Of a stretch of DNA of 63,868 nt, positions 1-8,141 are shown one piece after another. Origin of the DNA: Amaricoccus sp. Its GTDB lineage: Bacteria > Pseudomonadota > Alphaproteobacteria > Rhodobacterales > Rhodobacteraceae. The notes below the pieces were generated by a model that was not told the DNA's origin, ran no database searches, and saw only the letters and a program-made list of their open reading frames with translations. The stretch is from NCBI RefSeq assembly GCF_017993425.1, contig NZ_JAGOMQ010000026.1:1-63868 (forward strand), read 5' to 3'. Position 1 is the first letter of the stretch. The number at the start of each line of letters is the position of its first letter. A program made the position numbers and the translations under genes.

Positions 1-127
1 GACATGGCCCCGTAGCGTCCGGGAGAGGGCGGCGACGGCTCGGTGAGACATGGGACGATCCTTGCAAGGGAGTCGTCCAGTAGAATCCAACCAGCCGCCC
101 TCAGCCAGCACTGTGTCGTGTAGTGTG
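1..127. mobile_element. Possible end of an insertion element at the window edge
   Basis: Positions 114-127 read TGTCGTGTAGTGTG. This is the exact reverse complement of the left terminal repeat of the MITE-like element at 54447-54770. The preceding ~110 bases do not resemble the interior of the MITE copies and hold no recognisable gene. The stretch is therefore probably the end of a related full-length insertion sequence, or of a different non-autonomous derivative, whose body lies outside the window. A perfect TATAAT at 135-140 just outside the end could be an outward -10 box, but it has no good -35 partner. Confidence 0.35.
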
Positions 128-150
128 CCGTTGGTATAATTTCCGATTTT

Positions 151-193
151 CGCTTACATGAAATCAATGACTTAGCGAATATTCACGCGTGAA
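151..193 (-). repeat. CATTGAT inverted-repeat element, copy 1
   Basis: Read on the minus strand this is a 12-base palindrome TTCACGCGTGAA (182-193), a six-base gap, then an imperfect inverted repeat with arms CGCTAAG and GTAAGCG around CATTGAT (151-177). It lies about 90 bases 3' of the aldo/keto reductase stop and in the same sense as that gene. A very similar element follows dut (37813-37854), and shorter relatives follow pdxJ and the 53.7-kb lipoprotein gene. The role is unknown: 3' processing or termination structure, or a REP-like repeat. Confidence 0.55.
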
Positions 194-280
194 CACACGC
201 GCCGCGTCCTGCGCCGGCATGGCCCGCGCGCCGGCGCGCCTCCCTCCGGAGACAGCGCCGGTCGGGCGCCCGGACGGGCC

Positions 281-1240
281 TCAGCCCGGCTTGTAGTCCC
301 GGGTCGCCTCCGGATCGTCGGTCCCGAACTCCACCGCCATCAGCTCGCGCCAGACCGCCTCCGGGATCGGCGCCTCGGCCCAGTCCAGCGTCTGCGCCAC
401 CCGCTCGGGCTTCGAGACGCCGCAGATCGTCGCGGCGATCCGGTCGTCGCGCAGCGAGAACTGGAGGGCGGCCGCGCCGGGGGCGACGCCGTGGCGGGCG
501 CAGATCTCCTCGATCCGCGCCACCGCCGCGGTCTCCGGCCTGCCGTCCTGGTAGGCGTAGCGGCCATAGACCGCGAGCCCCTTCGCCAGCGCCCCGCTGC
601 CATAGGGGGCGGCGTTGAGGACGGCGATCCCCCGCGCCTCGGCGAGCTCGATCATCGGCTCGGCGTTGCGGTTGACCAGCGTATAGCGGTTGTGGGTGAT
701 GATCGCGTCGAGGTCCCAGTCGCGCATCAGCGGCATCATCACGTCGATCCGCCCGGCCGCGAGCCCGACCGCCGTGGCGAGCCCCTGCTCCTTCATCCGC
801 ATCAGCGCGGCGAGCGCCCCGTCCGGGCCGGTCACGTCGCGGAGATCCGAGGCGTATTCCGGGTCGTGCAGGTGCAGGATCTCGACGCGGTCGCGGCCGA
901 GCGCCTTCAGGCTCGCCTCGAGCGAGCGCCAGGCCTGCGTCCCGTCGAGGAGGTTCGTCTCCATGTCGCGGTCGAGCTTCGTCGACAGCACCCGCCCCTC
1001 CGGCCAGCCGCCGAGCTCGCGCACCACCTGCCCGACCCGCTCCTCCGAGCGGCCCATGCCGTAGTTGCGCGAGCTGTCGATGAACCCGTCGGGCCGCGCA
1101 AGGATCGCCCGCACCGTCGCCCGCGCCCGCTCCTCGTCGACGGCGTAGCCGTAGGTGTCCGGCATGTCCCCGAGCGCCGAGGTCCCGAACCCGATCGCCG
1201 GGACCTTCAGCCCCGACGCCCCGATCGCCGTCGTCCGCAC
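281..1240 (-). CDS. Aldo/keto reductase, sugar-dehydrogenase-like
   Basis: A 319-residue cytoplasmic TIM-barrel NAD(P)-dependent oxidoreductase of the aldo/keto reductase superfamily. It resembles the D-threo-aldose (L-fucose) 1-dehydrogenase branch. Visible signatures are the strand-1 glycine motif VPAIGFGTSALG, the catalytic Asp/Tyr pair in FIDSSRNYG, the catalytic Lys in LSTKLDRD and the His in ILHLHDPEY. I place the start at a GTG preceded seven bases upstream by GGGAGG; an in-frame upstream extension lacks domain homology and looks like repeat DNA. It is the last gene of a minus-strand series behind the two radical SAM genes, but more than 300 bases separate it from them, so co-transcription is uncertain. 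The substrate cannot be read from the sequence. Confidence 0.85.
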   Translation of the reverse strand: MRTTAIGASGLKVPAIGFGTSALGDMPDTYGYAVDEERARATVRAILARPDGFIDSSRNYGMGRSEERVGQVVRELGGWPEGRVLSTKLDRDMETNLLDGTQAWRSLEASLKALGRDRVEILHLHDPEYASDLRDVTGPDGALAALMRMKEQGLATAVGLAAGRIDVMMPLMRDWDLDAIITHNRYTLVNRNAEPMIELAEARGIAVLNAAPYGSGALAKGLAVYGRYAYQDGRPETAAVARIEEICARHGVAPGAAALQFSLRDDRIAATICGVSKPERVAQTLDWAEAPIPEAVWRELMAVEFGTDDPEATRDYKPG

Positions 1241-1366
1241 CGCATTCCTCCCCGCATTTCCCTGTCGCGCCGTCCGCCCCTCCGGGCGCGCGGAGCCGCG
1301 CCTTCTCCGGGCGCCGGCTCGCATGGCTCGCGCGACATTCCCCGCCCGCCGCCGCGCCTGTCAATA

Positions 1367-1467
1367 CCATTAGGGTCGCGCGCGCCCGCGTCGGGAGGCC
1401 CATTGGCCTGACGAGGCGGCCTCGGGCTAAGCCCCATTAGGGTCGCGGGCGCCCGCGTCGGGAGGCC
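1367..1467. repeat. Pair of 34-base direct repeats, period 67
   Basis: Two 34-base units (1367-1400 and 1434-1467) begin CCATTAGGGTCGCG, end GCGTCGGGAGGCC, and differ at one base. They fill the gap between the downstream radical SAM gene and the aldo/keto reductase. The 67-base period is not a multiple of three, which argues against a coding repeat. A more diverged pair with a 68-base period sits at 3203-3304, after the other radical SAM gene. Confidence 0.7.
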
Positions 1468-1554
1468 GGCGCCCGCGCGCGTCGTCTCCGCCATTCGGGC
1501 CGCACCGGCGGGCGACCCTTCGCCGACGGGGGCCGGTCTCCTGCCGCGTTCCGC

Positions 1555-3111
1555 TTACATCAGGCCGTCGAAGGCGCGCGCCTCCACCCGCACCTCGCGC
1601 CGGTTGATCGCGAACACCCGGTTGAGCACCCGCGCCAGCGCCTTGCGATAGGCGCGGCCGCCGGCGACGCCGTCGGTCGTCGCCACCCGCGCGCGGCGGC
1701 TCTCCACCGCCGTGATGCGCATCCCTCCGTGGCGCCCCTCCGCGATGGAATGGAAGAGCGGCGTGCTCTCGTTGACGGTCAGCGCCTTGAACCGGACGCG
1801 GTCCATGAAGGGCTCGTGCCGCTCCAGGAACGCGGCCGTCGCGTCGAGGTCCTCGGCCGTCTCGCCCGGAAAGCCGCGGAACATCGTCGCCCGCACGCTC
1901 AGCCCCGCCTGGTGGGCGTTGCGGATGAACTCGGAATTCGTCTCGACCGAGGCGCCCTTGTCCATCGCGTCGAGCAGGCGCTGGCTGCCGCTCTCCAGCC
2001 CGAAGCTGATCCGCCGCATCCCCGAGCCCACGGCGGCGCGCAGGTCCGGCAGGCTGAGGCCATTGTCCCGGCGCTGGTCGACGTGAACCGTCCCGATCCA
2101 CTCCGCGCCGGGCACCACCGACCGGATGCGATCGGAGATGCCGCGGAACATCGCAGGGTTCGAGTTGAGCTTGAGGTCGAGGAAGATGAAGCTGGCCGTG
2201 TCGTGGCGACGCGCCTGCACGGCCAGCTCCTCCATCACCCGATCGACGCTGCGCGTGCGGAAGCTGCGCCCGTTGGCCGAGATCACGTCGCTGCAGAACA
2301 CGCAGCGGTCCCACTGGCAGCCGCGCCCGGTCATCACCGGCACAACGCGGAACGGGTAGAGGCTCCACGGAAAGTCCGAGAAGTCCGGGATCGGCGTCGC
2401 GTCGAGCGGGCGCAACGGTCGGGCGGCGGCCGAGCGTCGCCCGTCGGACAACGTCACCCCGGGATGGTCGAGGAGGCCCTCGCCCGCTCCGGCGACGGCG
2501 TCGGAGGCCAGCCCCGCGACGTCGAGGTCGGCCTCCGCCCCGACGATCGCGGTGACGCCGGGAAGCTCCCGCCAGGCGTCCGCCACCTCGGGCAGGTTGA
2601 ACATCGGCCCGCCGACCACCAAGGGAACGCCCGCACGCCGCGCAATCCCGCCGATCTCCGCGACGCTGGGATAGTGCTGGAGATAGGCCGAGAGCAGCAC
2701 CACGTCCGGGCGTCGCGCCTCGATCGCCCGCGCCGTCTCGCGCAGCACCACGGGATCGGGCCGGTTGGTCCGCCAGTCGTGCAGCGCGCCCTTGAGGGTC
2801 CGCGCCGCCGCCAGCGGCGACCACGTGGCGTGCTGGAGCTGCCGCGAGAAGTGATCCCGAAGCGTGTCGCGATGCTCGCGCTGGGCGCCGCGGACGTTCA
2901 GGTTGAGGGGGCACAGCACCTCGACGACGTGACCGGCCTCCCGCAGCCGCGCGACCAGAAGCCCGACCGCCAGCGTCGGAAAGGTCGCGAAGTTGTTGAG
3001 ATCGACGATCAGGACGCGGGCGACGCGGCGGCTCTCGCCGGGCGCTCCCCCTTCGGCCAGGGAGGGAGCGATGCCGACGGAACGGCTGCTATCCCGACCC
3101 GAGCCGGTCAT
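1555..3111 (-). CDS. Cobalamin-binding-type radical SAM protein (paralogue 1)
   Basis: A 518-residue protein. The N-terminal ~200 residues look like a B12-binding Rossmann domain (VLIVDLNNFATFPTLAVGLL, later LVVGGPMFNLPE and IVGAEADLD). The radical SAM barrel starts at about residue 255 with the cluster motif GCQWDRCVFC, a CX4CX2C spacing instead of the usual CX3CX2C. Further barrel signs are FIFLDLKLNSNP, RRISFGLESGSQRLL and FRGFPGET, the last two typical of B12/radical SAM enzymes of the BchE-like class. The DXHH-type cobalamin ligand motif is not obvious, so methylcobalamin use is inferred. The start is uncertain: ATG at 3111 gives a short leader before the domain, while upstream ATGs at 3141 and 3168 are also open. 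It is about 80% identical by eye to the next gene upstream, a tandem duplication. Confidence 0.85.
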   Translation of the reverse strand: MTGSGRDSSRSVGIAPSLAEGGAPGESRRVARVLIVDLNNFATFPTLAVGLLVARLREAGHVVEVLCPLNLNVRGAQREHRDTLRDHFSRQLQHATWSPLAAARTLKGALHDWRTNRPDPVVLRETARAIEARRPDVVLLSAYLQHYPSVAEIGGIARRAGVPLVVGGPMFNLPEVADAWRELPGVTAIVGAEADLDVAGLASDAVAGAGEGLLDHPGVTLSDGRRSAAARPLRPLDATPIPDFSDFPWSLYPFRVVPVMTGRGCQWDRCVFCSDVISANGRSFRTRSVDRVMEELAVQARRHDTASFIFLDLKLNSNPAMFRGISDRIRSVVPGAEWIGTVHVDQRRDNGLSLPDLRAAVGSGMRRISFGLESGSQRLLDAMDKGASVETNSEFIRNAHQAGLSVRATMFRGFPGETAEDLDATAAFLERHEPFMDRVRFKALTVNESTPLFHSIAEGRHGGMRITAVESRRARVATTDGVAGGRAYRKALARVLNRVFAINRREVRVEARAFDGLM

Positions 3112-3202
3112 GCAACACCCCCGCGATCTGCCGAGGATCATGCCACCGAAGCCATCCGGCGGCAACATTTCTGACGCCGGGAGCAACAGCGGAGGGCCGG
3201 CC

Positions 3203-3304
3203 TCCCGAGGGTTCCCGCGTGCGTGCCGCGTGCGCGCTGCCAGGCCACGCCGTTCGCACGCCTCATAAGGTCCCGAAGGTTCCCGCGCGCCTGCCGCGTG
3301 CGCG
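3203..3304. repeat. Pair of 34-base direct repeats, period 68
   Basis: Two imperfect 34-base units at 3203-3236 and 3271-3304 share TCCCGARGGTTCCCGCG at the left and GCCGCGTGCGCG at the right. They occupy most of the 236-base gap between the two radical SAM paralogues. The layout (two 34-base units about 67 bases apart, just 3' of a radical SAM gene) mirrors the pair at 1367-1467. The repeat may therefore have been carried along in the gene duplication. Confidence 0.6.
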
Positions 3305-3347
3305 TGCGGGGGGTCGCAGCGGCCGCCCGTGACGGACGGGCAGGGCG

Positions 3348-4895
3348 CTACATCAGCCCGTCGAAGGCGCGCGCCTCCACGCGCACCTCGCGCCGGTTGA
3401 TCGCCAGCACCTGGTCGAGCACCCGCGCGACGGCGCGGCGGTAGGCAGGGCCGCCGACCGCCCCCTCGGTGGTGGCGACGCGGGCGCGGCGGCTCTCGAC
3501 CGCAGTGAGCCGCATCCCGGGATGACGGCCCTCGCCGATGGCGCGGAAGAGCGGCGTGTGCTCGTAGACCGTCAGCGCGTTGAACCGCACCCGGTCGAGC
3601 CACGGCCGGTGGCGCTCGAGGAAGTCGGCCGTCGCCTCGAGGTCGGCCGCGGTCTCGCCCGGAAAGCCGCGGAACATCGTCGCCCGCACGCTCAGCCCCG
3701 CCTGGTGGGCGTTGCGGATGAACTCGGAGTTCGCCTCGACCGAGGCGCCCTTGTCCATCGCGTCGAGAAGCCGCTGGCTGCCGGTCTCCAGCCCGAAGCT
3801 GATCCGCCGCATGCCCCCGGCGACCGCCGCCCGCAGGTCCGCGAGGCTGAGCCCGTTGTCGCGCCGCAGGTCGACATGCACCGTCCCGATCCATTCCGCG
3901 CCCGGCGCCACCGAGCGGATCCGCTCGGCGATGCCGCGGAACATCGCGGGGTTCGAGTTGAGCTTCAGGTCGAGGAAGATGAAGTTCTCGGTGTCGTGGC
4001 GGCGCGCCTGCTCGCGCAGCTCGTCGAGCACGGTCTCGACGCTGCGCGTGCGGAAGCTGCGGCCGTTCGCCGAGATCACGTCGCTGCAGAACACGCAGCG
4101 GTCCCACTGGCAGCCCCGCCCGGTCATCACCGGAACGACGCGGAACGGATAGAGCTGCCAGGGGAAGTCCGAGAAGTCCGGTGTCGGCGTCGCGTCGAGG
4201 GGGCGGAGCGGCCGCGCGGCGGCGGAGCGCCGCCCGTCCGGCAGGGTCACGCCGGGAAAGGCCAGCAGGTCCCCGCCATGCGCCGCCGCCGCGGCGATGC
4301 CGGCGACGTCGAGGTCGGCCTCCGCCCCGACGATCGCCGCGATCCCCGGCAGCGACGCCCAGGCCTGCGCAACCTCCGGCAGGTTGAACATCGGGCCGCC
4401 GACGACGACCGGAATCCCCGCCGCCGCCGCGAGCTTGCCGATCTCGACCACGCTCGCGTGGTGCTGGAGATAGGCGGACAGCAGGATCACGTCGGGTCGC
4501 CGCCCGGCGAGCGCCCGCGCGATCTCGGCAAGCACCACGGGGCTCGGCCGGTTCGCGCGGCGGTCGGCGACGGCGCGCGCCCGGTCGCGCGCCATCACCA
4601 GCGGAGCCCAGGTGGAATGATGCAGCTTGCGCGCCAGGTGGTCCCGGAGCGTGTCGCGATGCTCGCGCTGAATCCCCGCGACGTTCAGGTTGAGCGGACA
4701 GACCACCTCCACCGCGTGCCCCGCCTCGCGGAGCCGCGCCACGAGCAGCCCGACGGCGAGCGTCGGAAAGGTCGCGAAGTTGTTCAGGTCGACCAGCATC
4801 ACCCGCGCAATGCGATTATAAAATGCCGATTCAGCACTACCTTGGGTAGATACATCCACGTTGTGGCGTCGTTGCGCCACATCCAAGACGTTCAT
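3348..4895 (-). CDS. Cobalamin-binding-type radical SAM protein (paralogue 2)
   Basis: A 515-residue protein with the same architecture as its downstream neighbour: an N-terminal B12-binding-like fold (VMLVDLNNFATFPTLAVGLL), then a radical SAM barrel with the same CX4CX2C cluster motif GCQWDRCVFC. The C-terminal tail INRREVRVEARAFDGLM is identical to that of paralogue 1. The two proteins differ mostly in the linker and in the first ~45 residues. ATG 4895 is preferred because a promoter-like pair (TTGCGC, 17 bases, TATAGT) ends about 28 bases upstream; a further upstream TTG would lie inside that -10 box. The substrate is unknown. No precursor-peptide gene, methylase substrate or biosynthetic cluster is visible beside it, so I do not assign RiPP, hopanoid or pigment function. 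Confidence 0.85.
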   Translation of the reverse strand: MNVLDVAQRRHNVDVSTQGSAESAFYNRIARVMLVDLNNFATFPTLAVGLLVARLREAGHAVEVVCPLNLNVAGIQREHRDTLRDHLARKLHHSTWAPLVMARDRARAVADRRANRPSPVVLAEIARALAGRRPDVILLSAYLQHHASVVEIGKLAAAAGIPVVVGGPMFNLPEVAQAWASLPGIAAIVGAEADLDVAGIAAAAAHGGDLLAFPGVTLPDGRRSAAARPLRPLDATPTPDFSDFPWQLYPFRVVPVMTGRGCQWDRCVFCSDVISANGRSFRTRSVETVLDELREQARRHDTENFIFLDLKLNSNPAMFRGIAERIRSVAPGAEWIGTVHVDLRRDNGLSLADLRAAVAGGMRRISFGLETGSQRLLDAMDKGASVEANSEFIRNAHQAGLSVRATMFRGFPGETAADLEATADFLERHRPWLDRVRFNALTVYEHTPLFRAIGEGRHPGMRLTAVESRRARVATTEGAVGGPAYRRAVARVLDQVLAINRREVRVEARAFDGLM

Positions 4896-4922
4896 CTTAT
4901 TCACCCACGCTGCCCCGCGTGG

Positions 4923-4951
4923 ACTATACAAGCCGCGTCAATTACGCGCAA
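4923..4951 (-). promoter_or_regulatory. Candidate promoter of the radical SAM pair
   Basis: On the minus strand, -35 TTGCGC (4951-4946) and -10 TATAGT (4928-4923) are separated by 17 bases. Transcription would start near 4916, about 20 bases before ATG 4895. The surrounding 4800-5080 region is clearly less GC-rich than its neighbours, as expected for a divergent promoter region (the SDR gene starts at 5096 on the other strand). Confidence 0.45.
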
Positions 4952-5095
4952 CGCCCCATTGCGCCACTACAACACCCGCGAGTATTCCCAGTGCAAGTTG
5001 GTTAACGAAATCGGCTTCCCAATCCGCTCCGGCTCTGCAACAATCATTGCGGCATCGTAAAAACTTCAATGCGCTCTGCGGCAGGGAGGACGGGC

Positions 5096-5914
5096 ATGAA
5101 CCGACTGGACGGCAAGGTCGCCGTGGTGACGGGCGGCACCCAAGGGCTCGGCTCGGCGATCGCCCGGCGCTTCGCCGAGGCGGGCTGCGCCGGCGTGCTC
5201 ACCTGCGGGCGCTCGCGCGCGAAGGGGGAGGCGGTCGCCGCGGAGATCGCCGCCGCCACCGGCGTCCCCGTCGCCTTCGCCCCGGCCGACCTCGGCAGCG
5301 TCGCCGATTGCCGCGCCGTCGTCGCGGCCGCCGACGCCCGCTTTGGCCGTGTCGACATCCTCGTCAACGCGGCCGGCGTCACCGACCGCGGCACCCTTCT
5401 CGACACCTCCGAGGCGCGCTTCGACGACATCTTCGCCGTCAATGTCCGCGCGCCGTTCTTCCTGATGCAGGAGGCGGTGAAGCGGATGATCCGCGACGGC
5501 GTCGAGGGCGCGATCGTCAACATCGGCTCCACCTCGGAACGCGCCGGCCAGCCGTTCATCGCGGCCTACTGCGCGTCCAAGGGCGCGCTCGCCACGCTGA
5601 CCCGCAACGCCGCCTTCGGGCTCCTGCGCAACCGCATCCGCGTCAACCAGCTCGACATCGGCTGGATGGCGTCCGACGGCGAGGACCGCATCCAGCGCGA
5701 ATACCACGGCGCCGACGAGGGGTGGCTCGCCCGCGCCGCGGCCGAGCAACCTTTCGGCCGCCTGCTCGACCCCGCGGAGGTGGCGCGGGCCTGCGCCTTC
5801 CTCGCCTCCGCGGACAGCGGCATGATGACCGGCGCGGTCATCCAGTTCGACCAGTCGGTCTGGGGGGGCTACGACGGCGCGCCCCCGCATCCCGCCAGCG
5901 CCATGACGCTCTGA
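5096..5914 (+). CDS. Short-chain dehydrogenase/reductase
   Basis: A 272-residue classical SDR. The N-terminal cofactor motif is TGGTQGLG, the structural motif is NAAG (residues ~90), the catalytic Ser is in NIGSTSE, and Tyr/Lys lie in AYCASKGAL. It therefore should be an active NAD(P)-dependent alcohol/carbonyl oxidoreductase in the cytoplasm. The start ATG at 5096 has a strong AGGGAGG nine bases upstream; an in-frame earlier start would add residues before the cofactor strand. It is transcribed divergently from the radical SAM genes and stands alone, with rpoZ 155 bases downstream behind its own promoter. Substrate unknown; the C-terminal lid region with many Asp/Glu suggests a polyol or sugar-type substrate only weakly. 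Confidence 0.88.
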   Translation: MNRLDGKVAVVTGGTQGLGSAIARRFAEAGCAGVLTCGRSRAKGEAVAAEIAAATGVPVAFAPADLGSVADCRAVVAAADARFGRVDILVNAAGVTDRGTLLDTSEARFDDIFAVNVRAPFFLMQEAVKRMIRDGVEGAIVNIGSTSERAGQPFIAAYCASKGALATLTRNAAFGLLRNRIRVNQLDIGWMASDGEDRIQREYHGADEGWLARAAAEQPFGRLLDPAEVARACAFLASADSGMMTGAVIQFDQSVWGGYDGAPPHPASAMTL

Positions 5915-6002
5915 GCACGCCGCTCCGGACGCGGCCTCCGCGGCGGCGCAGGGCGCCGGCACGAGCGGGAACGCCGGGCGGCGGTTGCTCCGGCAGGCGC
6001 CC

Positions 6003-6031
6003 TTGCCTTCCGCGCGGCGGGGGGCTAGATA
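6003..6031 (+). promoter_or_regulatory. Promoter of rpoZ
   Basis: TTGCCT (6003-6008) and TAGATA (6026-6031) with a 17-base spacer. The expected start point near 6038 leaves a ~30-base leader that carries GAGGAG ahead of the rpoZ ATG. Confidence 0.55.
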
Positions 6032-6068
6032 CTGCGCCTTCCGCGAAGAGTGTCGAGGAGCCGCCGCC

Positions 6069-6416
6069 ATGGCCCGCGTAACCGTCGAAGACTGCGTCGA
6101 CAAGGTCCCGAACCGCTTCGAGCTGGTCATGCTCGCGGCGCACCGCGCCCGGTCGCTCGCCGCCGGCTCGGGCCTCACCGTCGAGCGCGACAACGACAAG
6201 AACCCGGTGGTCGCCCTCCGGGAGATCGCCGACGAGACGCTGACCGCCGAGCGCCTGCGCGAGATGGCGATCGAGAGCTTCCAGCGCCAGATCGAGGTCG
6301 ACGAGCCGGAGGAGGACGTGATGACCCTCCTCGTCGGCGCCGACAAGCCGGTCGACGACGACATGTCCGAGGAGCGGCTGCTGCGCGCGCTGATGGAAGC
6401 CCAGGGCGAGAACTGA
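6069..6416 (+). CDS. rpoZ: DNA-directed RNA polymerase subunit omega
   Basis: A 115-residue omega subunit that helps assemble RNA polymerase and contributes to a ppGpp-binding site at the beta-prime/omega interface in proteobacteria. The N-terminal signature [20 protein letters not shown], the segment [11 protein letters not shown] and the ALREIADET helix are diagnostic. The C-terminal acidic tail ([11 protein letters not shown]) is usual for alphaproteobacteria. The start is fixed by homology and by GAGGAG about nine bases upstream. In most Rhodobacterales rpoZ is followed directly by rsh; here a kinase/receiver pair is inserted between them. Confidence 0.97.
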   Translation: MARVTVEDCVDKVPNRFELVMLAAHRARSLAAGSGLTVERDNDKNPVVALREIADETLTAERLREMAIESFQRQIEVDEPEEDVMTLLVGADKPVDDDMSEERLLRALMEAQGEN

Positions 6417-6522
6417 GGACCCCGGGGCCTTTCACGCCGCGAGCGGGGCCTCCGTTAGTCCCGTGTTGACGAAACCGCGGTAGCGCTGGGCTCGGGAAAG
6501 TGCGAGCCAGGGAGCCCCACCC

Positions 6523-8127
6523 GTGACCATGGACGCGAGGCAGGGGGGCGACGCCGGCGCACGGCTGTTCTCGCGCCGGCTTGCCGTCGCATTGCTTCTC
6601 GGGGTGCTTGCGGCGATCTCCGCCGCGTTCGGCGCGACGTACTGGATGGCGCAGAAGCAGGACGCGCTTGCGGCGAAGGCGAACGTCCGGATGGTGAGCC
6701 GCGGCCTCGACCGCTTCGTCGAGACCGCGAAGGCGTCCCTGCTCGACTACTCCCTCTGGACCGCCGCCTTCGAGCGCCTCGGCGCCGACGATCGCAGCTG
6801 GGCCTACGACAACATCGGCTTCTCGGCGATCGCCGGCACGTTCGACGCGGCGGTAATCCTGCCGCTGGGGGCGGCGGACTACGGGTGGAGCCGGGGCGGC
6901 CCCGAGACGCCGCGCCCCGAGGTGCTCGATCCGGCGGCCGTCTCGACCGCGCAACGCCTGCTCGCCGACGAGCCGATCGACAGCGGCGAGGCGAAGGTGA
7001 CCTTCGCGCGCTCGGGCGGCGCGCTCTGGCTACTGGCGATCGCCCGCGTGGCGCCGCAGGAAGGCATTCCGCCCGGCATGACCGACGCCGACCTGCCGCG
7101 CCAGATCTTCGGCTACGAGCTCACGCCGGAGCGGCTTCGCGACATCGGCGAGGATTTCCTGATCACCGACCTCGTGCTCGCCGACGCGCCGCAGCCGGGC
7201 TTCGAGTCGGTTCCGATACCGGACGCGGCGGGCGCCCCGCTCGCCTACCTGATCTGGACGCCGCCGCAGCCGGGGCGGGCGGTGTTCCAGGCGGCGCTCT
7301 GGCCGCTCGCCGGGCTGACGCTCATCGTCGCGGCGGTGGCGCTGGTCCTTTCGCGGGCGCTCGTCGGCTCCGCGCACCGGCTGGAGCTCGCGCTCGCCGG
7401 CGCGCAGAGGGCGGACCAGAGCAAGACGCAGTTCCTCGCCAACGTCTCCCACGAGCTGCGCACGCCGATGAACGGGGTGATCGGCATCGCCCAGCTCCTC
7501 GAGGTGCAGGATCTCGACGCGGAGGCGCGCGAGATGGTAGGCGTGCTGCTCGCATCGGCGCGCACCCAGCTCCAGCTGATCAACGGCCTGCTCGACATCA
7601 CGCGGATCGAGACCGGGTCGATGCGCCTCGATCGCGCCCGCTTCGACCCCGGCGCCGCCGTCGACGACACGATGCGGTTGCTCGCGGCGGAGGCTGCGAC
7701 AAAGAACCTCGCGCTCGCTGCGACCGTCGCGCCGGCGGCCCGCGCGCTCTTCCTCGGCGACGACCTGGCGTTCCGGCAGGTGCTGACCAACCTCGTCGGC
7801 AACGCCATCAAGTTCACCGACACGGGCCGAATCGACGTCGACCTCGCCGCCGTCGCGGGGGAGGACGGTCTGCGGGTGACCGTCTCCGACAGCGGCCGCG
7901 GCATCGCGCCGGACGATCATGCCCGCATCTTCGAGCGCTTCGTCCAGGTGGACGGCTCGCTGACCCGCAGCGCCGGCGGGGCCGGGCTCGGCCTCGCGAT
8001 CGCGCGCTCGCTCGTCGAGCTGATGGGCGGCACGATCCGGGTCGAGAGCGCCCTGGGAGCCGGCTCGACCTTCTCGCTTTTCCTGCCGCTGGCGCGGGCG
8101 GCGTCGCCGCGCGCGATGGCGGCGTAA
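6523..8127 (+). CDS. Membrane-bound sensor histidine kinase
   Basis: A 534-residue sensor kinase. A first membrane helix (residues ~18-40) is followed by a ~210-residue extracytoplasmic segment resembling a CHASE4-type sensor (SLLDYSLWTAAFE) and a second helix (~255-280). The HisKA domain has NVSHELRTPMNG with phospho-accepting His310. The HATPase domain shows an N box (LVGNAIKFTD), G1 (DSGRGIAPDD) and G2 (GAGLGLAIARSLVELMGG). The GTG start at 6523 has GGGAG eight bases ahead; ATG 6529 is an alternative. No receiver or Hpt domain is fused. The receiver gene begins 14 bases after the stop, so they form a two-component pair. Its place between rpoZ and rsh suggests a link to stringent-response control, by position only. 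Confidence 0.9.
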   Translation: MTMDARQGGDAGARLFSRRLAVALLLGVLAAISAAFGATYWMAQKQDALAAKANVRMVSRGLDRFVETAKASLLDYSLWTAAFERLGADDRSWAYDNIGFSAIAGTFDAAVILPLGAADYGWSRGGPETPRPEVLDPAAVSTAQRLLADEPIDSGEAKVTFARSGGALWLLAIARVAPQEGIPPGMTDADLPRQIFGYELTPERLRDIGEDFLITDLVLADAPQPGFESVPIPDAAGAPLAYLIWTPPQPGRAVFQAALWPLAGLTLIVAAVALVLSRALVGSAHRLELALAGAQRADQSKTQFLANVSHELRTPMNGVIGIAQLLEVQDLDAEAREMVGVLLASARTQLQLINGLLDITRIETGSMRLDRARFDPGAAVDDTMRLLAAEAATKNLALAATVAPAARALFLGDDLAFRQVLTNLVGNAIKFTDTGRIDVDLAAVAGEDGLRVTVSDSGRGIAPDDHARIFERFVQVDGSLTRSAGGAGLGLAIARSLVELMGGTIRVESALGAGSTFSLFLPLARAASPRAMAA

Positions 8128-8141
8128 CGGGGGCCTCGGGG

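Noticed and set aside
135-140. Perfect TATAAT near the left edge as a promoter
   Set aside because: No acceptable -35 hexamer at 16-18 bases and no gene downstream on that strand; reported only within the edge-element note.
1207-1494. Possible small peptide gene (MAETTRAGAG...) between radical SAM and aldo/keto reductase, as a radical SAM substrate
   Set aside because: It is encoded by the 34-base repeats, which are out of frame with each other, and it runs into the aldo/keto reductase gene in another frame; no leader-core pattern is seen.
3522-5060. A long plus-strand open frame opposite the second radical SAM gene
   Set aside because: Its composition (Arg, Val, His, Asp, Pro-rich) is that of an antisense shadow; all recognisable motifs are on the minus strand.
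6030-6055. Similarity of CTGCGCCTTCCGCGAAGAG upstream of rpoZ to the tandem copies at 49.4-49.9 kb
   Set aside because: Only about 24 bases match and the flanks do not; in GC-rich DNA this is compatible with chance or common codon usage.
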